This document shows positions 31,470 to 39,865 of a DNA stretch of 40,920 bases, piece after piece. The DNA is from Dyella sp. EPa41 (lineage in GTDB: Bacteria > Pseudomonadota > Gammaproteobacteria > Xanthomonadales > Rhodanobacteraceae), in assembly GCF_016586165.1 (NCBI RefSeq), contig NZ_BCPR01000041.1, positions 1 through 40,920 on the forward strand, read 5' to 3'. The notes under the pieces were generated by a model. It did no database searches, was not told where the DNA came from, and saw nothing but the letters and a program-made list of their open reading frames with translations. The position numbers were made by a program, and so were the translations under genes. Position 1 is the first letter of the stretch; the number at the start of each line of letters is the position of its first letter.

Positions 31470-32735
31470 ATGCGCACACATCGGGATGACGAGTTCACTG
31501 TGTTCATCGGTTTGGACTGGGCGGATGCGGAGCACGATTTCTGCTTGCAGCCTGCCGGCTGCGACGCGCGCGAGTTCGGCACGGTCGCGCATCGGCCCGA
31601 CGCCATCGAGGCATGGGTGCACGCGCTGCATCAGCGCTTTGGTGGACGCATCGCCATCGCGTTGGAGCTGACCAAGGGGCCGGTGGTGTATGCCCTGCAG
31701 AAGTACGATTTCCTGGCACTGTTCCCGATCGATCCCAGCTTGCTGGCCAAGTATCGTGAAGCGTTCAAACCCAGTCGGGCCAAGGACGATCCGACCGATG
31801 CGCAGCTCGCCCTGGAGCTGATGCTGCGCTACCCGCACCGCTTCACGCCACTCAAGCCACAGAGCGTGGCCATGCGCACCTTGGGTTTCCTGGTTGAGCA
31901 GCGACGTCTGCTGGTCGATGACAAGAAGCGTCTGGTCAATCGCCTGGGCCATACGCTCAAGCAGTATTACCCGCAGGTTTTAGACTGGTTTGAACAGCAC
32001 GATACGGTCGTCTTCAGTGACTTCCTGCTGCGCTGGCCCACGCTCAAACAGGCGCAGCGGGCACGGCAGGCCACGCTGGAAGCCTTTTTTCGAGCGCACA
32101 ACGTGCGCCGTGCCAGGGTCATTGCCGAACGCGTGCAGGCGATCCACACGGCGATGCCGCTGACCGAGGATCCCGCAGTGATCACCACTCATCAGCTGCT
32201 GGTCATCGCCTTGGTCGAACAATTGCAGGTCGCTCTGCGCGCCATTGAGCGTTACGACGAACAGATTGCGACCCTCGCACCCACGCTGCCCGATTACGCG
32301 CTGTTCCATGCCTTGCCTGGCAGTGGCCCGATCCTCACGCCACGGCTGCTGGCCGCCTTTGGCGAACAACGCGACCGCTTTGCTTGCGCCGAGCAACTGC
32401 AGCGCTACTCGGGCGTCGCGCCGGTGACGCGGCGCAGCGGTAAGAAGAGCTGGGTGCATTGGCGTTGGCAGTGCCCGACGTTTGTGCGACAGACTTTCAT
32501 CGAGTGGGCCGCGCAGACCATCACCCGGTCGTTCTGGGCCGGCGCCTTCTATCGCCAGCAGCGGGCCAAGGGCAGCCCGCACCAGGTGGCGGTACGGGCG
32601 CTCGCCTTCAAGTGGATCCGCATCCTGCATCGCTGTTGGCAGTCCCGCACACCCTATGACGAGTCGCGTTACCTTAAGGCCCTGCAGCGCCGTGGCTCGC
32701 CCTTGCTCGCCGGCCTGGCTTCGTCACATAGTTGA
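31470..32735 (+). CDS. IS110 family transposase
   Basis: A 421-aa transposase. The N-terminal DEDD RuvC-like domain (GLDWADAEHDFCL, IAIALELTKG, KDDPTDAQLALEL) and the C-terminal Transposase_20 domain (HALPGSGPILTPRLLAAFGE, YSGVAPVTRRSGKK, then S-x-K serine region) are both intact, so the protein may be active. IS110 enzymes work with a bridge RNA made from the element's own non-coding end. It lies directly downstream of the HipA-like/DUF3037 pair and upstream of a porin gene. Insertion boundaries are not resolved. Confidence 0.94.
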   Translation: MRTHRDDEFTVFIGLDWADAEHDFCLQPAGCDAREFGTVAHRPDAIEAWVHALHQRFGGRIAIALELTKGPVVYALQKYDFLALFPIDPSLLAKYREAFKPSRAKDDPTDAQLALELMLRYPHRFTPLKPQSVAMRTLGFLVEQRRLLVDDKKRLVNRLGHTLKQYYPQVLDWFEQHDTVVFSDFLLRWPTLKQAQRARQATLEAFFRAHNVRRARVIAERVQAIHTAMPLTEDPAVITTHQLLVIALVEQLQVALRAIERYDEQIATLAPTLPDYALFHALPGSGPILTPRLLAAFGEQRDRFACAEQLQRYSGVAPVTRRSGKKSWVHWRWQCPTFVRQTFIEWAAQTITRSFWAGAFYRQQRAKGSPHQVAVRALAFKWIRILHRCWQSRTPYDESRYLKALQRRGSPLLAGLASSHS

Positions 32736-32966
32736 CGGAGCGCCTCAGGGCGTGAAGCGGACCTTTCGGAAGTGCCTTGATTGAGCAACAGCAGCAGGGT
32801 GACCAACACCAGCGCCTTATTCAAACAGTGCCAGATCGCTGCTCAGTCATTACCAGCCCCGCACATCGAGCGACGATGACCTCTGGCTAGACAGCCGAAT
32901 ATGAGGAACAGTGATCGCCGTGTGAATCACCGGCTGCCGGACGAAACGGACGGGGTGGACATAGAT
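32736..32966. other. Region between IS110 and the porin gene
   Basis: Probably the IS110 right end plus the porin promoter. No gene seen. An in-frame upstream ATG at 32901 would extend the porin by 22 polar residues. Confidence 0.35.
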
Positions 32967-34268
32967 ATGGGTGGTTTTGGCTTCGATGGCCCTAGACGGT
33001 GCCTTATCCCCTACCTGTGGACTCTCTCCGCGGGCATTGCCTTGTTCTGCGGTCGAGCGTGGTCGTCTGAGATCAGTGACACGAAAGCTCATCTGGTCCA
33101 AGAAGGGGTGACGCCAACATTGATCTACGATGGGAGCGTTGTTGCAGATACCGCGGGAGGAACGCGAACGGGTAAGGCTTATGTCGACAATCTTCGATTG
33201 CAGCTTTCTTTGGATGGAAAGCGCCTCTTTGACATGCCCGGCTTCACCATTTTTTCTCAGGTGCTATCGATACATGGTGGTCAGCCGAGCCAATTCGTTG
33301 GTGACGCTCAGGGGGTGAATAGCTACGCGGCCAAGTCGGCATTACGACTCTATGAGGCGTGGGGTCAGTACAGCTCGCCCAATGGGCGATGGTCGTTTCT
33401 CGCAGGTAGATATGACCTCAGCTCAGAGTTTTACCGCCTTGCATCGAGCGGGCTCTTTTTGAACAGCTCGTTCGGCACCGGACCTGAATTTGCCCAGAGC
33501 GGCATCGCCGGTCCATCCATCTTTCCCGACACGTCGATTGGCGCCAGGCTGACCTTCAAGCCCACGCCAGGCATTCTGATCCGCACGGCAATCATGCACG
33601 GCGCACCGGTCGATCGAATCGACAGTGAATCGCGATTCCCCGGGCAGGAGGAGGGCTGGCTGGCTGTGTCCGAAGTTGCCGTCCTGACGCGGCCCGCCAC
33701 CGATGACGTACGTGGGCTCGCCCGATTCAGAACGGGACGTGGCGCAAACTTCCCTGCATACGACGGCAAGGTGGCTATTGGCCTATGGCGCTACTCCGGC
33801 ACCTTCCTGGACCTAAGTCTCCTTGACGCCATGGGCCGCCCCATAGTGCACAAGGGTAGCCAGGGTGCCTATGCGCTGGTAGATCAACAGCTATTCCAGT
33901 CACTCGCGAATCCAAGTAAGCGAATAGCCGGCTTCTTGCAATACGGTGTCGGTGATGGACGAGTCAATCGATTCGCTTCATACCTGTCCGCTGGGGTTGT
34001 GGCGGCAGGGCTGATCGATCGCAGGCCGGATGACGAGATTGGTATGGCCATCAACCAGGCTCGAAACGGCTCGCACTACGTCGAGTCTCAGAATGCGATG
34101 GCGCTCCCGGTCACGGCCGCCGAGTCTGCAATCGAGGTTACCTACCTCGTGCAGGTGAATTCGTGGCTCGCGGTACAGCCTGACATCCAATACGTGATTC
34201 ATCCAGGTACGACGCCAACACGAGCCAATGCCACTGTCCTACAGATCCATCTTCAACTGATGCTCTAG
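32967..34268 (+). CDS. OprB-type carbohydrate porin
   Basis: A 433-aa outer-membrane beta-barrel protein of the OprB family, which lets sugars pass the outer membrane. The ATG at 32967 follows GGGGTGG and starts a signal peptide (RRCLIPYLWTLSAGIALFCG, cleavage near AWSS). Family hallmarks are LRLYEAWGQYSS, AGRYDLSSEFYR, SGLFLNSSFGTGPEFAQSG and a C-terminal strand ending in hydrophobic residues (QIHLQLML). The C-terminal strand WLAVQPDIQYVIHPG is typical for the family. No sugar-use genes adjoin it, so the substrate cannot be inferred. Confidence 0.88.
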   Translation: MGGFGFDGPRRCLIPYLWTLSAGIALFCGRAWSSEISDTKAHLVQEGVTPTLIYDGSVVADTAGGTRTGKAYVDNLRLQLSLDGKRLFDMPGFTIFSQVLSIHGGQPSQFVGDAQGVNSYAAKSALRLYEAWGQYSSPNGRWSFLAGRYDLSSEFYRLASSGLFLNSSFGTGPEFAQSGIAGPSIFPDTSIGARLTFKPTPGILIRTAIMHGAPVDRIDSESRFPGQEEGWLAVSEVAVLTRPATDDVRGLARFRTGRGANFPAYDGKVAIGLWRYSGTFLDLSLLDAMGRPIVHKGSQGAYALVDQQLFQSLANPSKRIAGFLQYGVGDGRVNRFASYLSAGVVAAGLIDRRPDDEIGMAINQARNGSHYVESQNAMALPVTAAESAIEVTYLVQVNSWLAVQPDIQYVIHPGTTPTRANATVLQIHLQLML

Positions 34269-34694
34269 TGCCATGGCACTCCCTCACAGTGGCGTAAGTA
34301 TCTACGTTCGCCGTATTCCTGGAACTGCCAGAAGGGAAACGTGCACTTCGTAGAACGTGCGGAGCTAAGTTCCTGTGGACCTCTACGTTGCGGATTCCGG
34401 TGCGGGCTCAACCGGTCAACGCAACACCCCAATACCGGGCCGGCGGAACGCTCGCTACAACAAGCACTGGAACCCAATAACGCTACCCGAAGACCACAAC
34501 GCTGTGTGCCTTGATTCCAGGGAAAACTAACGTAATGGACGAGCAAGATCGTTTGGCGGGCAGATAAAGAAAGCTAGCCTTTGAAATACCGAGGAATTGC
34601 GATCTGATCAAAGTGTTGCGTTGACCGGTTGAAACGGCAACCCATAACGGACATATGTTGGCATGATGGCTGCGGGAAAGAGGTGGGGGTAGCT
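34269..34694. other. Intergenic region, no gene seen
   Basis: No convincing frame. Contains a degenerate member of the TGTCCGC palindrome family (34632-34654, AACGGCAACCCATAACGGACAT). Confidence 0.4.
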
Positions 34695-35105
34695 ATGGAG
34701 AGGGCGACACCGTCGTGCCTTAATTGGACGTTGCGGGCGCTTTGCCTAGCCGCTCTGCTCATTGGCGCCTGCCTCGGCTTTATCTGGATAGCGCTGCCTT
34801 TCACTGACCATCCCGACGGGGGCTATGCGCCCGCTGACATCATCGAGACACTAGTTGTCCCGGGCCTATTCTTGAACATTGCCTATGTATGGGTGTTCGC
34901 GCGAGCGCGACACGCGGAGCAACTTGCTGTGCTTTTGCTCTCGATTCCGATTGTCGTCCTAGGGCATTGCGTGACTGCCATCTTCATTGCGCACCACGCT
35001 CATAGATGGCTTTTCGAGACAATCAACATTCTTTTGGCTTTTGCGGTCGCGCGTGGCGTGCTTGCAATTGGACATGCCTACGCTCGTTTTCGCTCGATCG
35101 CGTGA
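34695..35105 (+). CDS. Four-helix membrane protein of unknown function
   Basis: A 136-aa protein. The ATG at 34695 follows GAGGTGGGGG. Four hydrophobic segments are seen (ALCLAALLIGACLGFIWIAL, VVPGLFLNIAYVWVFA, LAVLLLSIPIVVLGHCVTAI, INILLAFAVARGVLAIG), joined by short loops. No catalytic motif. A perfect palindrome overlaps its stop codon. I do not recognise the family. Confidence 0.7.
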   Translation: MERATPSCLNWTLRALCLAALLIGACLGFIWIALPFTDHPDGGYAPADIIETLVVPGLFLNIAYVWVFARARHAEQLAVLLLSIPIVVLGHCVTAIFIAHHAHRWLFETINILLAFAVARGVLAIGHAYARFRSIA

Positions 35106-35128
35106 TGTCCGCAACCCACAGCGGACAT
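35105..35128. repeat. TGTCCGC palindrome
   Basis: ATGTCCGC-AACCCACA-GCGGACAT, a perfect 8-bp inverted repeat that shares its first base with the preceding stop codon. Related copies: 37084-37101 and 40817-40842, and a degenerate one at 34632-34654. Confidence 0.7.
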
Positions 35129-35164
35129 CGCAATCGATGCCCCGACTTGCAGGCGGCTGATCAT

Positions 35165-36061
35165 TCAGCGGTTGCTGGAATAATCCATCCGCCTTAGATC
35201 GTCCAGCAAGCCTGGGCCGCCAGGATGCCAATCCAGGGTCTTGCGTGTCCACGCGCTTGACGCCAATAGGTCCATGCCGACGAACCCGGCCAACCATCCG
35301 AAATGGTCTTGCGCGTCGCTCGGCGGGATGGACTTTACGGGCACACCCAAGCCCGCGCCGATCGCTTCGGCGATATCGCGAACACGAATGCCTTCTTCGG
35401 CAACGGCGTGATAGCGTGCGCCCGGTTTGCATTTCTCGATCGCAAGCCGATAGAGCTTCGCCACGTCGAGCACGTGCGCAGCTGGCCAACGGTTGAGCCC
35501 TTCGCCGACATAGGCCGATACGCCCTTTGCGCGTGCCACGGCGATCAACGGACTGATAAGACCTTGCTTCACCGTGTCATGCACCTGCGGAAGCCGCACG
35601 ACCGACACCGCGATACCCGTTGCGAGCAAATCCGCGCCCGCGACCTCTGATGCCGACCGCGGATTGGGATGTTCTGTATTGAAGACATCCTCGGTCGCGG
35701 GCTTGCCTGGCAGGGCACTTCCCATGCCCGTTCCAGAGGTGATCAGCAGCGGACAGTCGGAGCCTGCCAGTGCCGAACCCATGGCCTTGATGGCCTGTCG
35801 ATCCTTTTCACAGTTGGCGACGAAGTTGGAGAAATCGTGATCGAACGCGGTGTGGATCACGGCATCCGCCTTGGCCGCGCCGCTGCGCAGACTGTCCAGA
35901 TCCTCCAGGTGGCCGCGATGCACCTCGGCGCCGGCGGAGGAGAGCGCATGTGCCCCCTCATCCGATCGCGTCATGCCAAGAACGCGATGCCCGGCGGCGA
36001 TCAGCTCCGGCACGATCCGGGAGCCGATAAAGCCAGTCGCGCCGGTCAGGAATATGCGCAT
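35165..36061 (-). CDS. NAD(P)-dependent SDR (NmrA/epimerase-like)
   Basis: A 298-aa Rossmann-fold protein of the extended SDR type. The cofactor motif GATGFIGS is at residues 7-14. Further marks are the substrate-binding region VIHTAFDHDFS and C-terminal domain GVPVKSIPPSDAQDHFGW. The usual Y-x-x-x-K is not evident (SASEVAGADL occupies that place), so it may be an atypical member or act as a redox sensor. It is transcribed divergently from an MmyB-like regulator that probably controls it through the shared 98-bp spacer. Confidence 0.9.
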   Translation of the reverse strand: MRIFLTGATGFIGSRIVPELIAAGHRVLGMTRSDEGAHALSSAGAEVHRGHLEDLDSLRSGAAKADAVIHTAFDHDFSNFVANCEKDRQAIKAMGSALAGSDCPLLITSGTGMGSALPGKPATEDVFNTEHPNPRSASEVAGADLLATGIAVSVVRLPQVHDTVKQGLISPLIAVARAKGVSAYVGEGLNRWPAAHVLDVAKLYRLAIEKCKPGARYHAVAEEGIRVRDIAEAIGAGLGVPVKSIPPSDAQDHFGWLAGFVGMDLLASSAWTRKTLDWHPGGPGLLDDLRRMDYSSNR

Positions 36062-36084
36062 GGGAAGCCTCCAACGATGGGTAT

Positions 36085-36101
36085 GGGATATAACTTATCC
36101 C
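36085..36101. promoter_or_regulatory. Candidate operator between SDR and MmyB-like regulator
   Basis: GGGATA-TAACT-TATCCC, a palindrome in the spacer of the divergent pair, 24 bp from the SDR start. Placement suggests a binding site of the adjacent helix-turn-helix regulator. Confidence 0.5.
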
Positions 36102-36159
36102 GGCGCACATACTGGTAAAGCAGTGACATTATCAGGGTATAAAAACCAACAGGATCGGC

Positions 36160-36996
36160 ATGTCTACGCCTAACGGCAATCAACTCGGCATCTACTTGAA
36201 AGACAGGCGCAGCCGGCTCGATCCGGCTGCCTTTGGCTTCACTGGCGGGCGCAGGCGCACGCCGGGCCTGCGCAGGGAGGAGGTCGCCCAGCGCGCCAAC
36301 ATCAGCCCCACCTGGTACACCTGGCTGGAGCAGGGGCGGGGAGGAGCGCCCTCGGCGGATGTGCTCAACCGTATCGCCAACGGGCTGATGCTGACCGAGC
36401 CGGAGCGCGAACACCTCTTCATACTCGGCCTTGGTCACCCGCCCGAAGTCCGCTACAAAGCCATCGAAGGCGTCACGCCCAGGCTGCAGCGTGTACTGGA
36501 GGCGATGGAGGTCAGCCCTGCAATCGTCAAGACCGCCCTGTGGGATGTCGTGGCCTGGAATCGCGCGGCGGCTGTTGTGCTCACAGACTACGGTGCGCTA
36601 CCGCCCGCAGAGCGGAATATTCTGCGGCTGATCTTTTCCAATTCACGGGTACGCGCCGCGCAGGAAGACTGGCAGAGCGTGGCCCGGTTCGTTGTCGGCG
36701 CGTTTCGCGCAGACGCTGCGCGTGCAGGTGCTGTTGCGGAGATCGGCCAGTTCGTTGAAGAGCTGGCCCGGCAGAGTCCCGAGTTCGAAGCGTTATGGCT
36801 GGCCAACGACGTCAATGCCTACGGAGAGGGCGTAAAACGACTGCACCATGCCGAACTGGGTCTCTTGGAGCTTGAGTTTTCCGCCTTCGCTGTTGATGGG
36901 CGACCGGACCTGGGAATGATCGTATACAACCCGGCGACTAGTGCAGACAAGGATCGGATTCGTGCGTACATCGAGTCACGGGTAGCGGTGGGTTAA
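36160..36996 (+). CDS. MmyB-like helix-turn-helix transcriptional regulator
   Basis: A 278-aa regulator. The N-terminal XRE-type HTH includes FTGGRRRTPGLRREEVAQRA and NISPTWYTWLEQGRG, the signature of the MmyB group (MLTR ligand-binding domain, Pfam PF17765). The C-terminal 180 residues are PAS-like and include VVAWNRAAAVVLTDYG and ILRLIFSN. Such regulators often repress a divergent oxidoreductase gene until a small ligand, possibly a fatty acid, binds. That is the arrangement here. Confidence 0.92.
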   Translation: MSTPNGNQLGIYLKDRRSRLDPAAFGFTGGRRRTPGLRREEVAQRANISPTWYTWLEQGRGGAPSADVLNRIANGLMLTEPEREHLFILGLGHPPEVRYKAIEGVTPRLQRVLEAMEVSPAIVKTALWDVVAWNRAAAVVLTDYGALPPAERNILRLIFSNSRVRAAQEDWQSVARFVVGAFRADAARAGAVAEIGQFVEELARQSPEFEALWLANDVNAYGEGVKRLHHAELGLLELEFSAFAVDGRPDLGMIVYNPATSADKDRIRAYIESRVAVG

Positions 36997-37083
36997 AGGC
37001 CTGCTTCCGACGACGGATTGAGCTGGTCGTGCAACACTCTTGCTGCTCGCGCAGTCTCTGGCGTGTTGCAACGGTCGGCTGAA

Positions 37084-37101
37084 TCCGCGACCCGATGCGG
37101 A
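37084..37101. repeat. TGTCCGC palindrome, diverged copy
   Basis: TCCGC-GACCCGAT-GCGGA, 5-bp arms and the same loop length as at 35105-35128. Confidence 0.45.
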
Positions 37102-37142
37102 CATCACTGCCAGGCTAAGAGCCAACGAGTCGGGAGAAGCCA

Positions 37143-37511
37143 ATGGCGATCTTTGAGCGGCTCCGTACGTGGTGGTCTGCGCGGCGTCCGCTTCCTCTAG
37201 ATCGACGTCTCGCAGTTGAATTCGATGCGGAAGTTGTGCGAGTTCGCGTCCTGGAACGCATGGACGAGGATTGGGAGCAGTGCTTTCGCTGGGACGACGT
37301 GGTCAAGGTATGTTTCAAGGATGAGGGGATATACGCCTCTGACATCCTTTTCATCCATCTGCGCGATAGGGAAAAGCCAGCAGTCGTCCTGACCGAGGCA
37401 CTTGGTGGAAACCAGTTCTTCGGGGCGCTTTGCGAGCGAGGCCTTTTTCCACTACATGTCATGAAGGCAGCTATTCGTGAAACGGGCGGTCGTATGCATT
37501 GTTGGCCCTAG
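37143..37511 (+). CDS. Hypothetical protein, 122 aa
   Basis: A soluble protein starting MAIFERLRTWWSARRPLPLD, with a GGGAGAAG site 4 nt upstream. Alternating charged and hydrophobic residues (AVEFDAEVVRVRVLERMDED) suggest a compact alpha/beta fold. The middle segment WDDVVKVCFKDEGIYASDIL resembles small PH-like or immunity-type proteins only loosely. No family recognised. Confidence 0.65.
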   Translation: MAIFERLRTWWSARRPLPLDRRLAVEFDAEVVRVRVLERMDEDWEQCFRWDDVVKVCFKDEGIYASDILFIHLRDREKPAVVLTEALGGNQFFGALCERGLFPLHVMKAAIRETGGRMHCWP

Positions 37512-37633
37512 CGCCCGTTTACGGCGCGATGGGAATTGTTCGTTTCCAACCCTTAGCGCACACGAAGGTCGAGTAGCGCACCCATGGAGCGCGCCACTCG
37601 AATTGCATGGTTCTGGTTCGGGCCGGCGTCCCG

Positions 37634-38452
37634 TCAGGATTTGATGAACGCGAGAAGGTCGGGGTTGAGGACGTCGGCGTGGGTGGTCAGCATGCCATGC
37701 GGGAAGCCCGGGTATGCCTTCAGCTTACCGTTTGCGAGCAGGTCGACGGCGCGCGGCACCGCGCTGCCGAATGGGACGATCTGGTCGTCTTCGCCATGCA
37801 TGACCAGAACCGGCACAGTGATCTTCTTCAGATCTTCGGTGTAGTCCTCCAGCCAGGAGGAGACGGTTTCGTAATGGGCCTGGGCGCTGCCGGCCATGCC
37901 TTGTCGCCACCAGTTTGCGATCACCGCCTCGGACGGCTTGGCACCCGGACGGTTGAATCCGTAGAACGGACCCTCCGGGACTGCCCGGTAAAACTCAGAC
38001 CGGTTGCCGAGCATGCCTGACCTGACTGCGTCGAACCATTCCCGCGGCTGGCCGGCAGGGTTCGCGTCGGTTTTCACCATGTTCGGCGTCAACGAGGCCA
38101 CCAGTACTGCCTTGGCGACCCGCTCCTGGTGGCGGGCAACGTAGCGGGCCACCTCGCCGCCGCCGGTGGAGTGCCCGATGTGGATCGCGTCGCGGAGGCC
38201 GAGGTGTTCGGTCAGTGCGGCGAGGTCGGCGACCCAATGATCCATGTCGTTGCCGGTGCCGACTTGCCCGGACCGACCGTGCCCGCGCCGGTCATGGGCG
38301 ATCACCCGGTAGCCGTGCTGAAGGAAAAACATCATCTGGGCGTCCCAGTCGTCGGCCGACAGGGGCCAGCCATGACTGAAGACGATCGGCTGACCGGACC
38401 CCCAGTCTTTATAGAAGATCTCTACGCCGTCCGTCGTGGTGATCGTAGCCAT
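37634..38452 (-). CDS. Alpha/beta hydrolase (non-haem haloperoxidase type)
   Basis: A 272-aa hydrolase. The ATG at 38452 is chosen because AGGAGG lies 8 nt upstream; the GTG nine bases earlier has no room for the site. The nucleophile is S95 in G-H-S-T-G-G-G, the acid lies in HGEDDQIVP and the histidine in GFPHGM. The oxyanion strand FSHGWPLSADDWD and the sequence GYRVIAHDRRGHGRS are the pattern of cofactor-free chloroperoxidases/arylesterases. It probably hydrolyses a small ester or forms peracids; natural substrate unknown. Confidence 0.92.
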   Translation of the reverse strand: MATITTTDGVEIFYKDWGSGQPIVFSHGWPLSADDWDAQMMFFLQHGYRVIAHDRRGHGRSGQVGTGNDMDHWVADLAALTEHLGLRDAIHIGHSTGGGEVARYVARHQERVAKAVLVASLTPNMVKTDANPAGQPREWFDAVRSGMLGNRSEFYRAVPEGPFYGFNRPGAKPSEAVIANWWRQGMAGSAQAHYETVSSWLEDYTEDLKKITVPVLVMHGEDDQIVPFGSAVPRAVDLLANGKLKAYPGFPHGMLTTHADVLNPDLLAFIKS

Positions 38453-38635
38453 CTCTGACACCTCCTCTCGTGGTCTGTCCCCTGGCGTCTTGGGCGGTGC
38501 ACTCCGTTCAATAGCACCGCTGGCGTGATTCCGTTGTCACGGCGTTATCGCGGCGCGTGTCATTGCCATGCTTGTTGAAGCGAAGCAGCGAGATTTGAAA
38601 GCTCCGTTTTTGACCGGAATTTGAAGCGAGCGACA

Positions 38636-38687
38636 GCAGCCTGCAAAGCCGTCCATGCCGGTTCGATTCCGGTCCAGGCTTCCACCA
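38636..38687 (+). pseudogene. tRNA-Cys 3'-half relic
   Basis: GCAGC-CTGCAAA-GCCGT is an anticodon arm with anticodon GCA, followed by a T arm (GCCGG-TTCGATT-CCGGT), CCAGGCT, discriminator T and CCA (then a second CCA). Discriminator T fits tRNA-Cys. The matching 5' acceptor and a D arm are absent upstream, so it is not a complete gene. It may be a decayed tRNA or an attachment-site copy left by an integrated element. Confidence 0.5.
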
Positions 38688-38742
38688 TAAAAATGCGTAA
38701 GCGCCCTTGGCGAGCAACTCGGTAAACCTTTGGCGCGGCGCG

Positions 38743-39771
38743 CTACTGTTTGATCAGGCCGAATCGCATCAGGCTTTCCGCGGAGGCAACAATGGCCTCT
38801 TCGCTGGATCGTGGCGTCCACCCGAGCAGGCGAATGGCTTTCTCGCTGGAAGCATTCATGTTCCTGCCAAGCAGGGTGGCGATGCCTTTCAACGTGGGGT
38901 TGCGACGGGCCAGGAGGCGTATGAGCCAATTGGGTACTTCGCGTTTTGGCACCCGGCTGGCCGATGCACCCAGGCGACGATGCAACACGTTGGCCACATC
39001 AATCAGCCAGAGGCTTTCACCGGCAATGGCGATGAAGCGTTCGCCCTTGGCATTGGGGTGAGTCATGGCCCTTAGATGCAGGTCGGCGACGTCCCTCACA
39101 TCGACAAAGCCACAATTCACCTTGGGGCATCCGCGTTGACCGTTCAACATGTTGGTGATCATGCGGACGGAGTGCGAGTAGTCGGGCCCAAGCACGGGGC
39201 CAAGCACGGCGGTTGGATTGACGACGGACAATTCCATTCCGCCTCCCTCGCGTGCGATGAACTCCCAGGCCGCACGTTCGGAGAGGGTTTTCGACTTCTG
39301 GTACGGCCACACGTCGCCAGACAAATCGCTCCAGTCCGTCTCGTCAAAAGGCCGATCCAGCTGGAGGTGTCCAGCACAGATCGCACCGAAGGCGGATGTG
39401 AGCACCACGCGCCGCACACCGGCATCCCGCGCCGCGCGAAGCACCCGCAGATTGCCGCCCACCGCCGGCTTGATCCAATCCTCTTCGCTCACTTGGTCGC
39501 CCGAGGGCGTGGGCGAGGCACCATGCAGCACATACGTGCAGCCGGCCGCCGCCTCTGCCCAGCCACGGTCATCGCCCAAGTCGGCGACCACGAACGACAG
39601 CCGATCGTTGCCGACCGCACCGCCTGCCTTGAGGTTGGCTCGAACTTCCGGCTCGCGTTCGAGTGAACGGACGGTCGTGCGCACGCGATAGCCTTCGCGC
39701 AACAAAGCCAACATGCAGTGCTGCGCAATAAACCCCGTGCCCCCGGTGACCAGTACCCATGAATCGCTCAT
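38743..39771 (-). CDS. NAD-dependent epimerase/dehydratase-type aldehyde reductase
   Basis: A 342-aa extended SDR related to dihydroflavonol-4-reductase and yeast-type aldehyde reductases. Cofactor motif GGTGFIAQ at residues 10-17, where the third glycine of GxxGxxG is replaced by Ala. Catalytic Y-Q-K-S-K is in VWPYQKSKTLSE, with the preceding serine in VVLTSAFGAI. It should reduce aldehydes or ketones with NADPH. It is divergent from an AraC-type regulator that probably responds to the same compound. Confidence 0.92.
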   Translation of the reverse strand: MSDSWVLVTGGTGFIAQHCMLALLREGYRVRTTVRSLEREPEVRANLKAGGAVGNDRLSFVVADLGDDRGWAEAAAGCTYVLHGASPTPSGDQVSEEDWIKPAVGGNLRVLRAARDAGVRRVVLTSAFGAICAGHLQLDRPFDETDWSDLSGDVWPYQKSKTLSERAAWEFIAREGGGMELSVVNPTAVLGPVLGPDYSHSVRMITNMLNGQRGCPKVNCGFVDVRDVADLHLRAMTHPNAKGERFIAIAGESLWLIDVANVLHRRLGASASRVPKREVPNWLIRLLARRNPTLKGIATLLGRNMNASSEKAIRLLGWTPRSSEEAIVASAESLMRFGLIKQ

Positions 39772-39865
39772 AGCCGTGCCCTGATGTGTGAGGCGAGCAG
39801 GTTAGACACGGAAGGTCGTACTGTGAATAATTAATCGTGCGATATATTTGCGCGATAGTACGAGC
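39772..39865. promoter_or_regulatory. Divergent promoter region of reductase and AraC regulator
   Basis: A 94-bp AT-rich spacer. CGTACT (39813 area) and AGTACG (39857 area) form an inverted pair around GAATAATTAATCG…GATATATTTGCGCGA, suitable for back-to-back promoters and regulator binding. Exact -35/-10 elements are not clear. Confidence 0.45.

Noticed and set aside
38508-38929. Minus-strand frames with GPESNRHG-like sequence
   Set aside because: They are translations of the tRNA-Cys relic, a well-known source of false proteins.
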